Positions 41,945-54,380 of a DNA stretch of 64,000 nt are shown here, in pieces. Numbering within the stretch: the first letter of the stretch is position 1; each line of letters opens with the position of its first letter. Made by a program: the position numbers and the translations under genes. This stretch comes from Adiantum capillus-veneris. Taxonomy: Eukaryota; Streptophyta; Polypodiopsida; Polypodiales; Pteridaceae. The stretch lies in assembly GCA_014529385.2 (NCBI GenBank), contig CM043950.1, positions 82,408,843 through 82,472,842 of the forward strand, read 5' to 3'. The notes beneath the pieces were generated by a model. That model was given only the letters and a program-made list of their open reading frames with translations. It had not been told where the DNA came from and ran no database searches.

Positions 41945-44336
41945 TTGTTTTTGTCCTCAAAAATGAATGTAGGAAAACATTTCTTAAGTGCGGAGACATT
42001 CTCCCATGTAGAACCTTCTTCAGGTCTATCTAGTCATTTTACCAACGCTTGTCGTCCGACATGATGTCTAGTGCATAGCTCAATCCAAAATCTTTTGGGG
42101 CTCATGAGGGATGCTTAGCGGTTTTATAAGGTCAACTAACACACCTTTGTCAATGATATTATCATTTTGTCCTAGCTATTTTCGTAAACAGCTAACATAA
42201 AAAAGAGGATGAACTCATGAGTGCAAGATCTAACTTATAGGCCACTTGACCTATACGTTTGAGAATGGTAAACTGTCCACAATAGCGTGGTGAAAGTTTA
42301 GCAACTTCTCCCATCTTCAAACTTTTTGAATGCTCCGGAACCTTTAGGAAAACCTTGTCTCCTTCTTTGAAAGTAGCAAGACGATGATGCTCATCTGCAT
42401 ACTTCTTATATCAATCTTGAGCTTGCTTAACATTATGTCTAGCAACTCCAAGCATGTCAAAATGGTCTTGGAGAAAATCCTTTGCTTGTTGTATCTTCTC
42501 CTTAGCCAACCCCACCAAAATAGGTGATCTAGGTTGAAATTCATATAAAAGCATAAATGGACTAAACCCTGTAGTCACATGCTTTGAACTATTATAAGCA
42601 AATTCCATTATAGGTAAGTAGTCTTCCCAATTGGTTTGCTTCTTACTAACGTACACTCGTAGCATATCCTCTAGTACTTAACTCTCTCGGTTTGACCATC
42701 TGTTTCTAGATGATCAGCCGTACTTAGATGAAGTTTAGTTTCCAACTTTTGAAACTCGGCTCTCTAGAAGTGATTATCAAACTTTTGATCTCTGTCACTA
42801 ATGATACTAGCTAGATGACCGTAGAGTTTACATATATTCTCTACAAATAGCCGTGCTAATTGTGATGTCTTAAGCGTAGTCTTAGAGGGAATAAATCGAC
42901 CCATCTTTGTGAGAGGATCTACAATTACCCATATGGAATCATGGCCACAATTTGTAGTAGGTAATCCTACTACATAATCCATAGAGATACTCTCCCACTT
43001 ACCTTGTGGAATCTCTAAAGGATGTAAAAGGCCGCCTACCTTGAGGCACTTTGCCTTATTAACTTGGCATTATTGGTAGTTTAGTACGCACTCTTGAACA
43101 TCATGATGTAAGCCCGACCAATAAAATTGCCATCGAACTAAGGCATACGTCTTACAAATACCTAGATGACCAGCACTTGGACTATCGTGACACTCAAATA
43201 AGATTTGGCGCCTAGTGTCTGAGTCCTTTGGTACACATACTCTACCCTTGTGGAGTAAGTAACCATCATCAATGGAAAATTTCTTCCATCACTTAAGCTC
43301 TTCCTGAGTAGGGGTGGAGCCCTGTGTGTTGGAGTTTTTCTTCGCGTGCAAAGACATGTTGATCTAGTGTACAGAGACATGTGAGTATGAGGGATCCCTT
43401 TTTAAAATTGCACTCCCCACTTTAGCATATCATTGATCTTGTGCACACTTGCCACGTAATGACTCCAAAAATCCACTCTTTATTTCCGTGAAAGCAAGTG
43501 AATTAATCTGAGGTATCCGACTTAGTGCATCCGCTACTACATTATATTGCCCCTTGCGATATCATAACTTACAATCATAATCTTGAAGGATTTCTATCCA
43601 TCTAGCTTTACGGCCCTTCAAGTCCGTTTGAGTAGTAAACCATTTGATACTCTCATGGTCAAAAACTACCTCAAACTTGGCACCATATAAATAGTATTGC
43701 CACTTTCGTAAAGCGTGAATTATGGCATAAAGCTCTCTCTCATAGACATAATAATTTTTTTGAGCTCTATCTAACTTTTTACTTTCAAAGGCTATAGGTC
43801 TTCCCTCCTGGAGAAGTACCGCACCAATTGCTTTATCACTAGCATCAGTCTCTCCATAAACGGCTTAAGTGGGTCAACAATTGCTAGGATGGGAGCAGTG
43901 GCTATAGCAACCTTGAGCTGTTCAAAACTACATTTTTGAGCTTCTTCGCAAGAAAAGGTCTTACCTTTTTCTTTAAGATAATTTTTCATAGGAACATTGA
44001 TTTTGTCATAATCACGGATATATTGTTGATAAAATCCATCCATGCCTAAAAATACTTGAAGCTCCCCAATCGTGTTGGCATGTGGCCATCGAAAAATGGC
44101 AGCGACCTTGACAGTGTCCATTTTGATGCGAGAGATCACATGACCGAGGTAATTACAATTGTAGTGTTCTATGTGTTCATCTTCAGTCTTATTGGAAATG
44201 AGATTGTCATCAAGGAAAACCACAATAAATTTTCCAAGATAGGGACGTAAGACACTATCCATGAGTGTCATAAATGTAGCTGGAGCATTGGTTAGACCAA
44301 AAGGCATAACCAAAAATTCAAAATGCCCGAACCGTG
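41945..44336 (-). pseudogene. pol: Chromovirus pol, 3' half (RT, RNase H, integrase, chromodomain)
   Basis: On the minus strand, reverse transcriptase begins abruptly at FGHFEFLVMPFGLTNAPATF (44,336). It includes FLDD, where YxDD is usual, and YLGHVIS. The usual 20-odd residues between FLDD and YLGHV are shortened, an internal deletion. RNase H follows with KLDRAQKNYYVYERELYA, FDHESIKWF and NVVADALSR. The integrase zinc region has HLGICK and CQVNKAK with a stop. The catalytic core has MDYVVGLPTT, IISDRDQKF and DGQTERV (the D, D and E). A GPY/F-like segment is KLSPRYCGQFTIL, and the chromodomain end is DRPEEGSTWENVSALKKCFP. Several stops and shifts occur. The polymerase would copy the element RNA and integrase insert the DNA. 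Confidence 0.88.
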
Positions 44337-47300
44337 TTCAGTTTTGTTAAGGTAAAAATTACAGCTGAAATCATGAATGAAGCCCTCCATCTGCCACAGG
44401 GGACGCACAATCTATTGCAGAAAACAAAGGCAATCGACAATGGTAAAGCCTTTTTGAAGCAACGCAGCCACAAGCTGACATATCAAAACATGATCCAATC
44501 AAAAATGGAACTACCATTGCGTCTTATATCACAACATTTCAAGGTGCAGAAGCCACCTAGATATACTGAACCCTTGTTGCATATGGCAGTGGTCATGGCG
44601 ATGGGTTTGGCTGAAGGCAGGGTGGTCAGTTGTGCGAGTTTGGCAAGTATCTTCTTGACACGATTGTGGAAGCAAACCTAAATGGCGGTCAAAGAAGTAA
44701 AGCTTACATGAACGGATCGGACCAATGCTCACACGAATAGCCTATCAAGCACTGGGCATGATCGACAATCTCTCACTTGCCGAAGCGCAGATAGACCTAA
44801 TCCATGGGTCCAAAAGAGCTGTGAGACTACTGGTAGGACATTCTACAAGGCCGAATCCTAGAGTCAAACAAATAAGGCAAAGTGCACCTCTAAGGGATTC
44901 TGACAGCAGTGAGAAAACCTAGTCAGATGCTCGGAGTAGCCAGGAAATGGGATCCCACCCACAAGATACTCTTTCTTAGTACCAGTCTTCGGAGGAAGAG
45001 AAGGATAGCCCATACACCCTGGGATATACTCAGTTAAAGAAAAAGGATGCACATTTGGCAAAAGCTATCCCCATCACTCATGCCAGGAGGACAATGAACA
45101 AGGCTCAGGCATTGAGGGAAAAGCTCTGCCAACAAAGGAAAGATCAGCATCAAACCCAAGAAACAGAAGCGGATGACAAGAAAGAAGACGATGAAGTCGA
45201 GAATGCTCCATTGACACGCAGGAAAACAGAGGCCTTGGAAAGGATCAAGCAACAAAAGAGGAAGGAAGATGAACAGAAATGGGAAATTTCCAGCACCATG
45301 CGGCAACGAATTCACAATGAGCTCAAGCGAAAAATGGAGCAGAGGGAGCAAGAAGAATCAAAGAAGTAACACGTCGATGATCTAGAATCATCTGACGAAT
45401 CTTGAAAGAGTAAAAAAGAGAAAAGTCACTCGCAAGGAGAGGGACAACACGACACACAGGACCAACAAGATCAAGACCTTGGCTCTCCCAAGGATGCTGA
45501 GACACTTTCAGAGAGGTCAAAGCAAGAGAAAGGAGAAAGTGCAGGACATTCGGAGCAAAGGGTCGACAAAAAGCAGATGGAATAGCAAATGGATCAACCA
45601 ACACAATCACAGACAAATCCTGTCACAACCTCTGATGCATTAGAGGGTTTGAAACAAAAGTAAATCAAGCTGAGGTGGCTGAGCAATCGGGTCAGAGCCG
45701 AAAGGACTAGCATGGGCCAAGAACGCCACGCACACAAGCGTCCATAAAAGAAGTAGCGGAGATAGTTAGCTCATTTGACATTGACGGTCACTTAGAGTAG
45801 ATCAAACTGCAATTCCAATGTCAAAGATCTCTTTACAACCTCAAGGAGCTGGAGTTAGAAGATAACAAAAAAGAGGCATCTAGAGAAGCACTAGAATCCT
45901 AGTAGTTAAAGGTGAAGCACTAAAGAATGCACAAGTCCAGGCGCAATTGGAGCTACAGAGAGAATGAGAAAATGCAGCATACTATTACAAAGAAGTGCAA
46001 CAATTCAACGAGGCAAACTCCACATTACAGATCGAAGGGCATCGCCTTGAGGAGGAGCTAACGAGAGAAAAGGAACAAAATGAGAAGCTACAAGGCTCGT
46101 ATGTAGTGGTTAGAAGGTCTCTCACTCAGCTCTTGGCCATACAGGAGATACCCTCCTCTTCAACTATGAATGAAAGATCTACTTCCTTGAGCCATGAAAT
46201 CAAAGAGTTAAAAGAGGCCCTAAAACAAGAAAAATATGACAGATAGATCATGGCGGCAGGTCATAGGGCCCTACAACAGGCCAAGGATGAGGAAATCGAT
46301 GACATAAAGAGGCAACTGGCTAAGGCAAGAAAGGAAGTAGAGGCTCTGAAAGAAAATCAAACAAAGTATCAGTAGGACCCAGGAGAATTTGAGCAGAGTG
46401 AAGGATTCGAACAATCAACGTTCGAAACTCATCAAATAGAAATGCCCCCTTTGAGCACGGGAAAAGGCACGCAGGAATCTGCAGATCCATCCACGACATC
46501 CACCTCGGATTCGGCAAAAGATGAAATTTAGCACTGGATCTCAGAAGTAAAAGACCCTTCACACAAGGTATATATGCAATATGAACTAAAAGTGCTGGAA
46601 TCGGCTTCCCTCCTCTTGATCACTCCAAATGAGGTAGCAAAAATCATGGGCACGAATGATCGCACTACCATTGATGCGGCAAGAAGTTTGATTATGGCAG
46701 CAAAAGATGCTCTCAAAAATTGAACCAAATAGCAGAGGGGACTACAGAGAGGTTCCGATTACAGCCCTTCAGATTGAAACTATCATCGACAATCAACCAC
46801 TCTGGAGAAAAAAATGGTTCGATCAGCAACCAATTGACAAAACCTATTACAGCAACGGCCCCCAGCATCTCAGGATCGACCCCACTTACTGTACCATCAA
46901 CAGACAGTGATCCTGGGAAGATTTTATAGTTGGAAAAGCAAAAGAACGGCAGTGCTGAACTACCCGGTAATTACCAAGCCACTTAATAACAAACCCCCAT
47001 CAGAGCATTACATGGTGCAAACTCTAAAAGGAGTAATCAATATGATGAAAGAGATCCGAGATCTCATTTTTCAGATGCTAGTAAAGATTACCAAAATGCT
47101 CATCACGTGCATTACAGCTTTCAGAGACATTGAAGCAGCAGAGCATCCATGGCAGGTTTTTGTCGAGGGGATGTGGGGCATTTGTTGGAATATGGAGACC
47201 AAAATCCCCAGCAGAAATGTTATCATGGGATTATATGCAAGAGTCATGTTTTTGCCCTCTCATTACATGCAGACCTTCGAAGAAGCTTTCATGACAGGTT

Positions 47301-47520
47301 TCTTCGAAGTGGACTCTTCCATATTCAATCCAATGACGAAAGATCTTCCAACCCGCCACATCGCCTACCAAAGTACCATCAGTGCAATAATCCCTTCAGA
47401 GAGCTGGCAACCAAAGTCGAGATTTAAGCTAGAGCTTAGAAGTTCAGAAATCTCACTACAACACTCAAAAGAAGGCAGTAAAGTAAACTCCCTCAGAGGT
47501 AGCTTGCATGAGGATAAGCA
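44337..47520 (+). pseudogene. Coiled-coil LTR-element ORF, copy 1 (5' truncated)
   Basis: The N-terminal domain fragment (44,337-44,900) reads VKVKITAEIMNEALHLPQG, KPPRYTEPLLHMAV and LTRIAYQALGM across a frame change. It corresponds to copy 2 at 51,130-51,550. A long Lys/Glu/Gln-rich coiled-coil region follows (45,055-45,369 and 45,995-46,246, e.g. LEEELTREKEQNEKLQ). The C-terminal domain at 46,907-47,410 carries YMVQTLKGV and FEEAFMTGFF, matching copy 2 at 53,840-54,130. The protein ends just before a polypurine tract and LTR. I do not recognise the family. The N-terminal domain is faintly reminiscent of plant mobile-type domains, which is only a guess. The left end is a break inside the frame, next to the chromovirus. 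Confidence 0.55.
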
Positions 47521-47539
47521 ATGAATAGAAAGGTGGGAA

Positions 47540-48424
47540 TGTTTGGTGGATACGGGCGCATACACGCGTATGCACACTAAACCCAGTGGACACTTTATTT
47601 TTCGAAAAAAAACCTGTAATTCAGCATAAGATGAGTTGTAATCATGATGAGATTAGACCATACCCTTTTTTATTTCTCTGAGTCTACCCCTTGTAAGAGG
47701 CCAGATGGCCATGGTAAAGCCCCCTAACTTTTAAAGTCAAAACCCTTAGTTTTGAAGAAGAAATTATCTTTAGCTAAAGAAAGAAAACGTGCATTGTGGA
47801 GGCTTCTTGTGACTACAACTTGTAATCCTCTTTTCTCATAAGCTAGTAATCAGAATTCTATTCTGGATGGAACATTGTGTTCCTTGTCTCTTGCTCTACA
47901 ATCTAAGTGTAATCATTTCCAATTTTGCTGTGGTTCGCGACATACTGTTTGTGAGCTAAATGCATTGATTTGGGAGTTAAAAGGGTTTTTTTTTAATGCT
48001 TTGACCATGAATAAGTGTTTCTATGCTTAAGGTTTCTTTCCAAGTACTTTTGTTTCAGTTTTCTACACATTTTTTATGATGGATCATGATTTATGTACCT
48101 TCCCAGATGGTGACAAAACTTGGTAGGATTGAGCCCATAAGTGTTGTGATACCTCTCCTTAAGTTTGGTGACATGCAGGATTCGTTTGGATACCGAAAAG
48201 GCATGATGACGTTGAGTGTTGAGATTGGACGCATACTGATTGTCTGACTAGGAAGTGGTTGATTTGCTTTTGTCATAGAACGAGTAGCCCTTGAGTTCAC
48301 TTTGGTGAGATTGACACTCTCATTAAGTCTCTGTGCCCCACCCCGAGTCTCTTCCTTGCATATTGACATTATGTTAGTGCAAAAGAGCTATGCTGTAGAC
48401 GTCCGTCGCAGCGACCCGCTAACA
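47540..48424 (+). repeat. LTR between the two coiled-coil copies (885 bp)
   Basis: It starts TGTTTGGTGG after the purine run AGGTGGGAA and ends CCCGCTAACA. It is followed by a PBS-like TGGTAGAGCC at 48,437-48,446. It aligns with the LTR ending at 28,835 and, weakly, with the one at 54,381. Copy 1 lies to its left and the leader of copy 2 to its right, so it acts as 3' LTR for one and 5' LTR for the other. Confidence 0.75.
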
Positions 48425-48436
48425 ATTTTTATATCA

Positions 48437-48446
48437 TGGTAGAGCC
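48437..48446 (+). promoter_or_regulatory. PBS-like site
   Basis: TGGTAGAGCC within ATATCATGGTAGAGCC, 12 bp after the LTR end. It is a decayed or unusual initiator-Met PBS. Confidence 0.45.
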
Positions 48447-50749
48447 AATCACGGATATGCATAGACAGGATCGTTCAACCCATGCACACAGTCGTCCGGA
48501 GTACGCCATCTAGGAGGGGTGGAAGGGCACTAAGAACTAAGTACTAAGTACTAAGTAATCAAGGGCAATGTTTGAAGAAGGAGGAAAAAGTTTGATATTA
48601 ACGTGTGTTTTTTTGCAAAATTACCTAATAATGCCCTTATAATTCATCATCAAGGAAAAAATCACTGTTAATATCTTCCCGATGAGTGTAAATAGTGTAT
48701 ATACTATCAGAAAAGCATAAAAAATAGTCCTTTTTTAGGGTACTTTTCATCATTTTTGTTGATAATGAGGCTTAAAAATGGGGAATTCCAACAAAAAACA
48801 ATAAAGTTGTGTTTTTCAAGAGATTTTCTTAATTATTGGATTCCTACTTTACTTTTTTAGAGCATTTTGCTATTTTCTTTGATTTTTTCAAATAAAGAGG
48901 TCAAAAGTTAATAATAAATAGCAGGGAGGCTCATATGGAAAAATGGAAGACACAATGGTGATAAAAAAGACAAGGCAGACAAGCACAAAAATTTTCAATA
49001 AAATTAGAAGATGGAAGCGGGAAGCCTAAATTAAGCAGCCGGGCCCACTTTTGCAAAATTCTTGCAGAATGAGCTACAGGAATCCGATCAGGGAAATTTT
49101 TGAGTCTAACATAGATTTGAAGGCCTAGTAGGACTAACGAAGGAATCTGGGGAAAATTTGGTTCGGGAAGTCCGGGTATAGATATCCAAGGTAGGCTAAA
49201 ACCACCTCGTTTCCACTTGGAGCCTTTGCAGAGAGAGAGATTTTGGCCTCTTTTGCGGAACTTTTCCGGAGCCCACAGGTGACCATTTTCAGCGCCATCT
49301 CACACGAGACATGAGGGGTAAGTTCTTTACTTGACAATGATCCATTTTGTACAACCGGTAGCTAGTCTAAAGCCCTAGAAAAAACCCTAGAAACCAAGTA
49401 GTGCACGAAGCCCTACGACCTAAAACTGACCATAGTGTCCTTCCAGCTTGACCAAATGGGATGGGATTTAAACCATAGCATGCCCTAACATAATAGAACC
49501 TTCCTAACCATCAAATGACCATTCAACTGGGGTCAAGGGAGTACCCAGTAGAAAAGTTAGGTTTTTGGCAAATGCCAGAATTCCGACCTGACTCCACAGA
49601 TGGCTTGCTAATGAGGTCCATATACAATGTATATGATTGGTCTGGTCAAATCCATCAAGAAAAGCCCTCAAAAAGCAAAAAACGGCTCGAAGGTTACAAA
49701 GCGTCACATTCGACATACGAGGTCAAACTGACTCCAAATGAGCTAGAATTGGACAGCTTGCTTCACGACTATGTTACGAAGAAGTCTAAAGCCTCAAAGT
49801 TGACCAACCAACCCAACAGACAGAGTAGTCACAAAAAATGGTGATTTCAGAGTCGATAGAGCACAAAGTGATTCCGGCATGACCAAACTTGACCAAATTC
49901 AATTTAGGACTTGTATTAGGTGTATGAAACCTGTCTAGGTCAAAATTTGTAGGTTTTGCAAAGCTTTTGTCACTGTTGTAAATAATCTCGATTATTTACT
50001 TTTGCATCAGTTTTGCTTGGAAATTGTCATATCACCTCACTTATCATGTGTACACACCTATTACATTCCAAAAATCAAGTATGAGCCAAAATGACCACCC
50101 ATTACGTGTAAAATTGCCAAAAAACGCAAGGAAGTCTTTGCAAGCCAAAATTTGGGTTATGGACCACATTTCTTGATCCAAATCACTTCATATCTCATAT
50201 ACAATGCCTAGAACCAATTTGTACCAAAACATGTCAATTTTGGAAGAAAAGTTAATAATCACGATTATTTACTTTCTGGTCAAAATTGGGGAATTTGGAT
50301 ATTTTGTCATCATACATCCAAAGTACATGATGTGTTAAGCCCACTAGCCAATTTTGAATCAATTTGGAGTTCAAAATCTCAAATTTCCTTTATATCTACT
50401 GTTTTAGAGACCTTAAGCCAAAATCTGGTACCATTTTGACCCTGTGCATCCAAATGAGCCCATATTTCACTCAGAGCATGTATTTGGTATATACTTTAAG
50501 CCTATAAATCCAAGTTTGCAAAAGTTGAAAATTTTCCTCAGTTGAAAATAATAGTGATTATTTACTTTGGTTGCAGATTTTTGTTTTGACCGTGCAGTTT
50601 TGTTCCTTGCATGTTTTTATGCATCTTTGATTGTTCAAAATTTGATTTGAAGCAAATTGGACCATTTTGTCAGCATTTCAGCCTAAGGGACATTTCAGAG
50701 AAGATTCCAAAAAAACCCTAACTTTGCACTCTATTCACTACAAGGAGCA
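48447..50749 (+). other. Long leader with recurring AATAATC/GATTATT hairpins
   Basis: No coding signal apart from short frames (e.g. 49,515-49,844, unknown). The inverted-repeat motif AATAATCNCGATTATTTACTTT or a variant recurs at about 49,979, 50,253 and 50,549. The 2.3-kb leader separates the LTR from the coiled-coil ORF start. Confidence 0.5.
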
Positions 50750-53700
50750 ATGCAAGCAGTGGAGAGGGCCAAGAAGAAGCTAAACCAAAAAGAGAAACTA
50801 CAAGAACTACCCGCATATCAACTAGACCCCGAGTCAGTCAAAGCAGCAAAGGCATCCTACCTTTCTAGAGAATAGCTGGAAGAGCACCACACTATGGTCT
50901 TCACTGGCAAGTTCAAGAGTGAAGAGGGGCATCAGGTTGAGTTGCAACTCCTTCCCAAAGAGAGTCTATGATGTAGCTTCCAAGCCAGATACAAAAGAGG
51001 CTAACCGCAGGTTGGGGCTCATGCATTTCTACGAACAAGAGCCTTGCGGAGTGGACTTTCAAAAAGCTTACGAGCTTCTATCCACCATCAAAGAAGATGG
51101 AACCGCACAGATATCAGACACCCAACGGAACAAGGTCAAGGTAGTGATCACAAAAGAGATAGTGGCAGAGGCACTCAGACTGTCCACTGAAGGAATGACA
51201 TGTGGGCAAGAGACAGAAAAACCGCATGCACATTTACCAAAGAGACAACCGCGGCTACATTCGCCGATCTTATCCACAAGCAGGTGGAAGAGACAACCCA
51301 TTTGTACCATCAACACTTCCATTTTCTGGCAAAAAGGCCACCAAGGTACACTACACCAAATCACGACGTGGCCACCACCTTCACTCAGGTTCTCAAGTGG
51401 ACAACAAGGAAACGAGTGGACCACGTGCAGTATGTCTTGACAATCTTGAAGGGCACCAAGAAGGAAGGCAAAATCACGTACTTGGGTGCGCCAGAGGTGT
51501 TGACTAGAATAGCATATCATGCCATCGGCATGGCCGGACAACCTACCGCCTGCCTATGATCAGAATACATGGATCTTGGTAGCACAACCCTCTCCACGAG
51601 CTACAAGGTCAGGTAAAAGGTCACATAAATGAGATGATGAGTTAGTTGATAGCTCATCGGAACAACACAGCAGCGAGAGCTCTGACAACAAAGAAAAGAG
51701 AGCTCGGAGAGAAGAGATGAAAAGGAAAGCTGTGGCCGCACACCAAGAAGAGCTAGCTCAAAAACAAGCGCGATTTGAAAGAGAGAAATAGGCTTACGAG
51801 CGCAGTAGGCAAGCACAGGGGAAGGACCTAGAAAAGTGGGTACCTGTAGGACTTAAAGGCCCTCGAACAAAGCATCATACAAGAAAGGAGGTGGATGATC
51901 CAATAGAATATTTAGAAAGAATATACCAAGAGACTGAAGCCCTAAAGCTGAAAGAGGCAGAAGAAGCTGCAAAGAAAGCCAAGGAAGCGGAAGACCAAAG
52001 GCAAGCCGAGGAGATGGCTAGCCAAGAGCAAAGTCATGGATCTCTCCGACCCATCTCACCGCATACAGAACAACAAGACCATCCCATGCCTAGCCCACCA
52101 CCATCACCTGCAGGCAAAGACACCAATGAAGAAGCAAAGCCTAACAAAGAGAAAGATTCTGAGTCCACTCAACAAACAACATCTGCACAAGAGGCTGACC
52201 ACCCCAACGGACAAAAAGAAAAAGAAGCCAAGTCAGAACAGGAGAAGGCAGCTGAAGAGACTCAAAAGCCAGACGAGGAACAGGCACGTAGATCTGAAAA
52301 ATAGAGTGATAAAGAAGAAGATGTAAAAAAAAGCTTCTACCACTGCACATGAGACGGAGACCGAGCCAGAGAAAGAAGAAAGGTCGGCACGTGAAGAGAC
52401 AGCAAGGGTTGAGACAAATCCTCCATTTCTACTCAGCCAGAAATTGCTGAGGCATCAAAGCCTCAGTATGGCCAAGAAGAAGACCGACCATTTACCTCCA
52501 CACAAGAACCACCAGTAGCTACGATGCAGCAAGAAGCAACACATGAGGCTGCAGGCACATCCCAGCTAGAAAGACAAGAGGAGTGGCAATCAAACGATAA
52601 AGTAATAATACAGGTCAATGAATATGCACATCAGATGCACGAAATGACAGAGAGACTCCGTTTAGCAGCTTTAAACCGTAGCACAAAGGCCAAGAAACCG
52701 GAAATGGTGATCGACGCTCTTCAAGGAGAGCTAGAAGACTCTATGAATGTCATCCCTGATCTCCAAAGGTAGGTGCAAGAGGTGAAGGCAGAAGCGAAAC
52801 AACATCAGATAGCTAGAGCTAAACAACAAAAACAAATGGAGGAGTTAGGTGATATACTCACCAAATTATCTGATGCCTGCAAAGAAAAAGACAGAAGTTA
52901 CAAATGAACTTCTTACGAACTCTATGTCAGCTCAAAAAATTCAGGTGCAGTTAGATGTTGCCAATGCTTCTCTGCAGTATTCTGAACAGAGGATCAATGA
53001 TCAGGCCATTTTCTTACGGCAAATCAAAGAAAACCCAGCCGTGGCCTCAATCAAAGGAACTGATGAAGTGTACAAGGCACTTGAAAAGAAAAACAAAGAC
53101 CTAGAATTGGAATTAAAGTTAGAAAAATCACAATGCAAGGACCTGGCATTGATGCAGGTTCAAAGAGAGGAGGAGCTCCTAAAGGAGATAGCAAAACTCA
53201 AACGGATAAATCAACTCCTCAAAGATGGAAAACTAGACATGCAGGAAGAGGCAGGCACTTCAGAGCCGCCACAGATAGACATACCCTCGATCTCTAGACA
53301 CAGTCCACAGCAAAGCCGAGTGGTGATTAAGATTTTTAGGTTCACATCACAGATGCAGACACAGTGCCAATGGTCCAGCTGTCAAAAGTTGAAGAAGACG
53401 CACTGAAGAAGAAGATCACCTTAGAGGTGGATGAGCATTGGAAGGCCGCTATGGATTGGGAGTTGAGAGTTTTACACTCTGTCAACATCACTCAAATCAC
53501 TCCCAATCAGATCAACGCTCAATGGCACCAACAATCCCTATCGTACCCCCTCATCAAAGTAGAACTATTACAGGTAAAAGAAAGGTTGTACAAGGATATG
53601 CAAGAAGATGGCGCAAATAAAGACCACCTAAAGTGGAGGTTAAGCTTGTTGAACAAGAATCCAAGATACCTGATTCTGTTCACAAGAGCACCTGCAGCCC

Positions 53701-54341
53701 TACAAAGAGATCCACCATTTTGTCCTATACCCAGAGTAAGTACATGGCAAGCGCATGAAGCACTACAAAAGAAGAGGCCAACTTGGCTCAACTTCCCCAG
53801 GCTACCAGCTCCAGAGAGAGGCCAAGCGACAGAGGAATACATGGTGAAAACCCTAACGGGCGCCATGTCTTTCTTCAAGAGTCTGCCACATCTCTCTTGT
53901 GACATGTTGTATAAAACCTGCAGAATGTTTCTAACATGTATACAAGTTTTTAATGAGCCTGAGAAAACACGAGCCCCATGGCTATCATTCTTGGAAGGAA
54001 ACAAAGGCTTATGCTACGATCTGAGTGGGCAACCTTCAAAAGAGGTTCTTTACAGATTCTATTCCAGATACATTTTCTTGCCATGGAATAATATGCTAGC
54101 CTTTGAAGAAGCTTTCTACACTAGATTCTTCACATAACAAATGAAGATATTTGCGCCAGTGATAAGAAAACTAACATCTAGGTTTGTAGGCTACTCAGCG
54201 GCGGTGGAGCTGAAGAATCAAGTCACAATGCAATTCCTGCAAGTGCTCAACAAAGAACGAAGAATCAGATACCAGAAGGCACTGTATGCGCTTAAAGATC
54301 GCCTCGCCAGCCGTCAATCCGAAGACTATTTCAGCTCATAA
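50750..54341 (+). pseudogene. Coiled-coil LTR-element ORF, copy 2 (near full length)
   Basis: It starts at ATG 50,750 (MQAVERAKKKLNQKEKLQ). The N-terminal domain runs to about 51,560 across frame changes. It includes VVITKEIVAEALRL, FTKETTAATFADLIHKQV, RPPRYTTPNHDVATTF and GAPEVLTRIAYHAIGM. A 1.6-kb Glu/Lys/Ala/Gln-rich coiled-coil region follows (LKLKEAEEAAKKAKEAEDQR near 51,940, then 52,524-53,300). The C-terminal domain at 53,364-54,137 has YMVKTLTGAMSF, FLPWNNMLAFEEAF and TRFF. A last frame ends at 54,341. About four frameshifts and a few stops break it. There is no zinc knuckle, protease or reverse transcriptase. Position between LTRs suggests a gag-like or accessory protein of a non-autonomous element. 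Confidence 0.6.
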
Positions 54342-54380
54342 AGCTGTGTCAAGGGACGACACAGGCGAGGATGCAGGGAA

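Noticed and set aside
41848-42033. Polyproline frame on +
   Set aside because: Created by the poly(C) tract; the coding strand here is the minus strand (chromodomain end).
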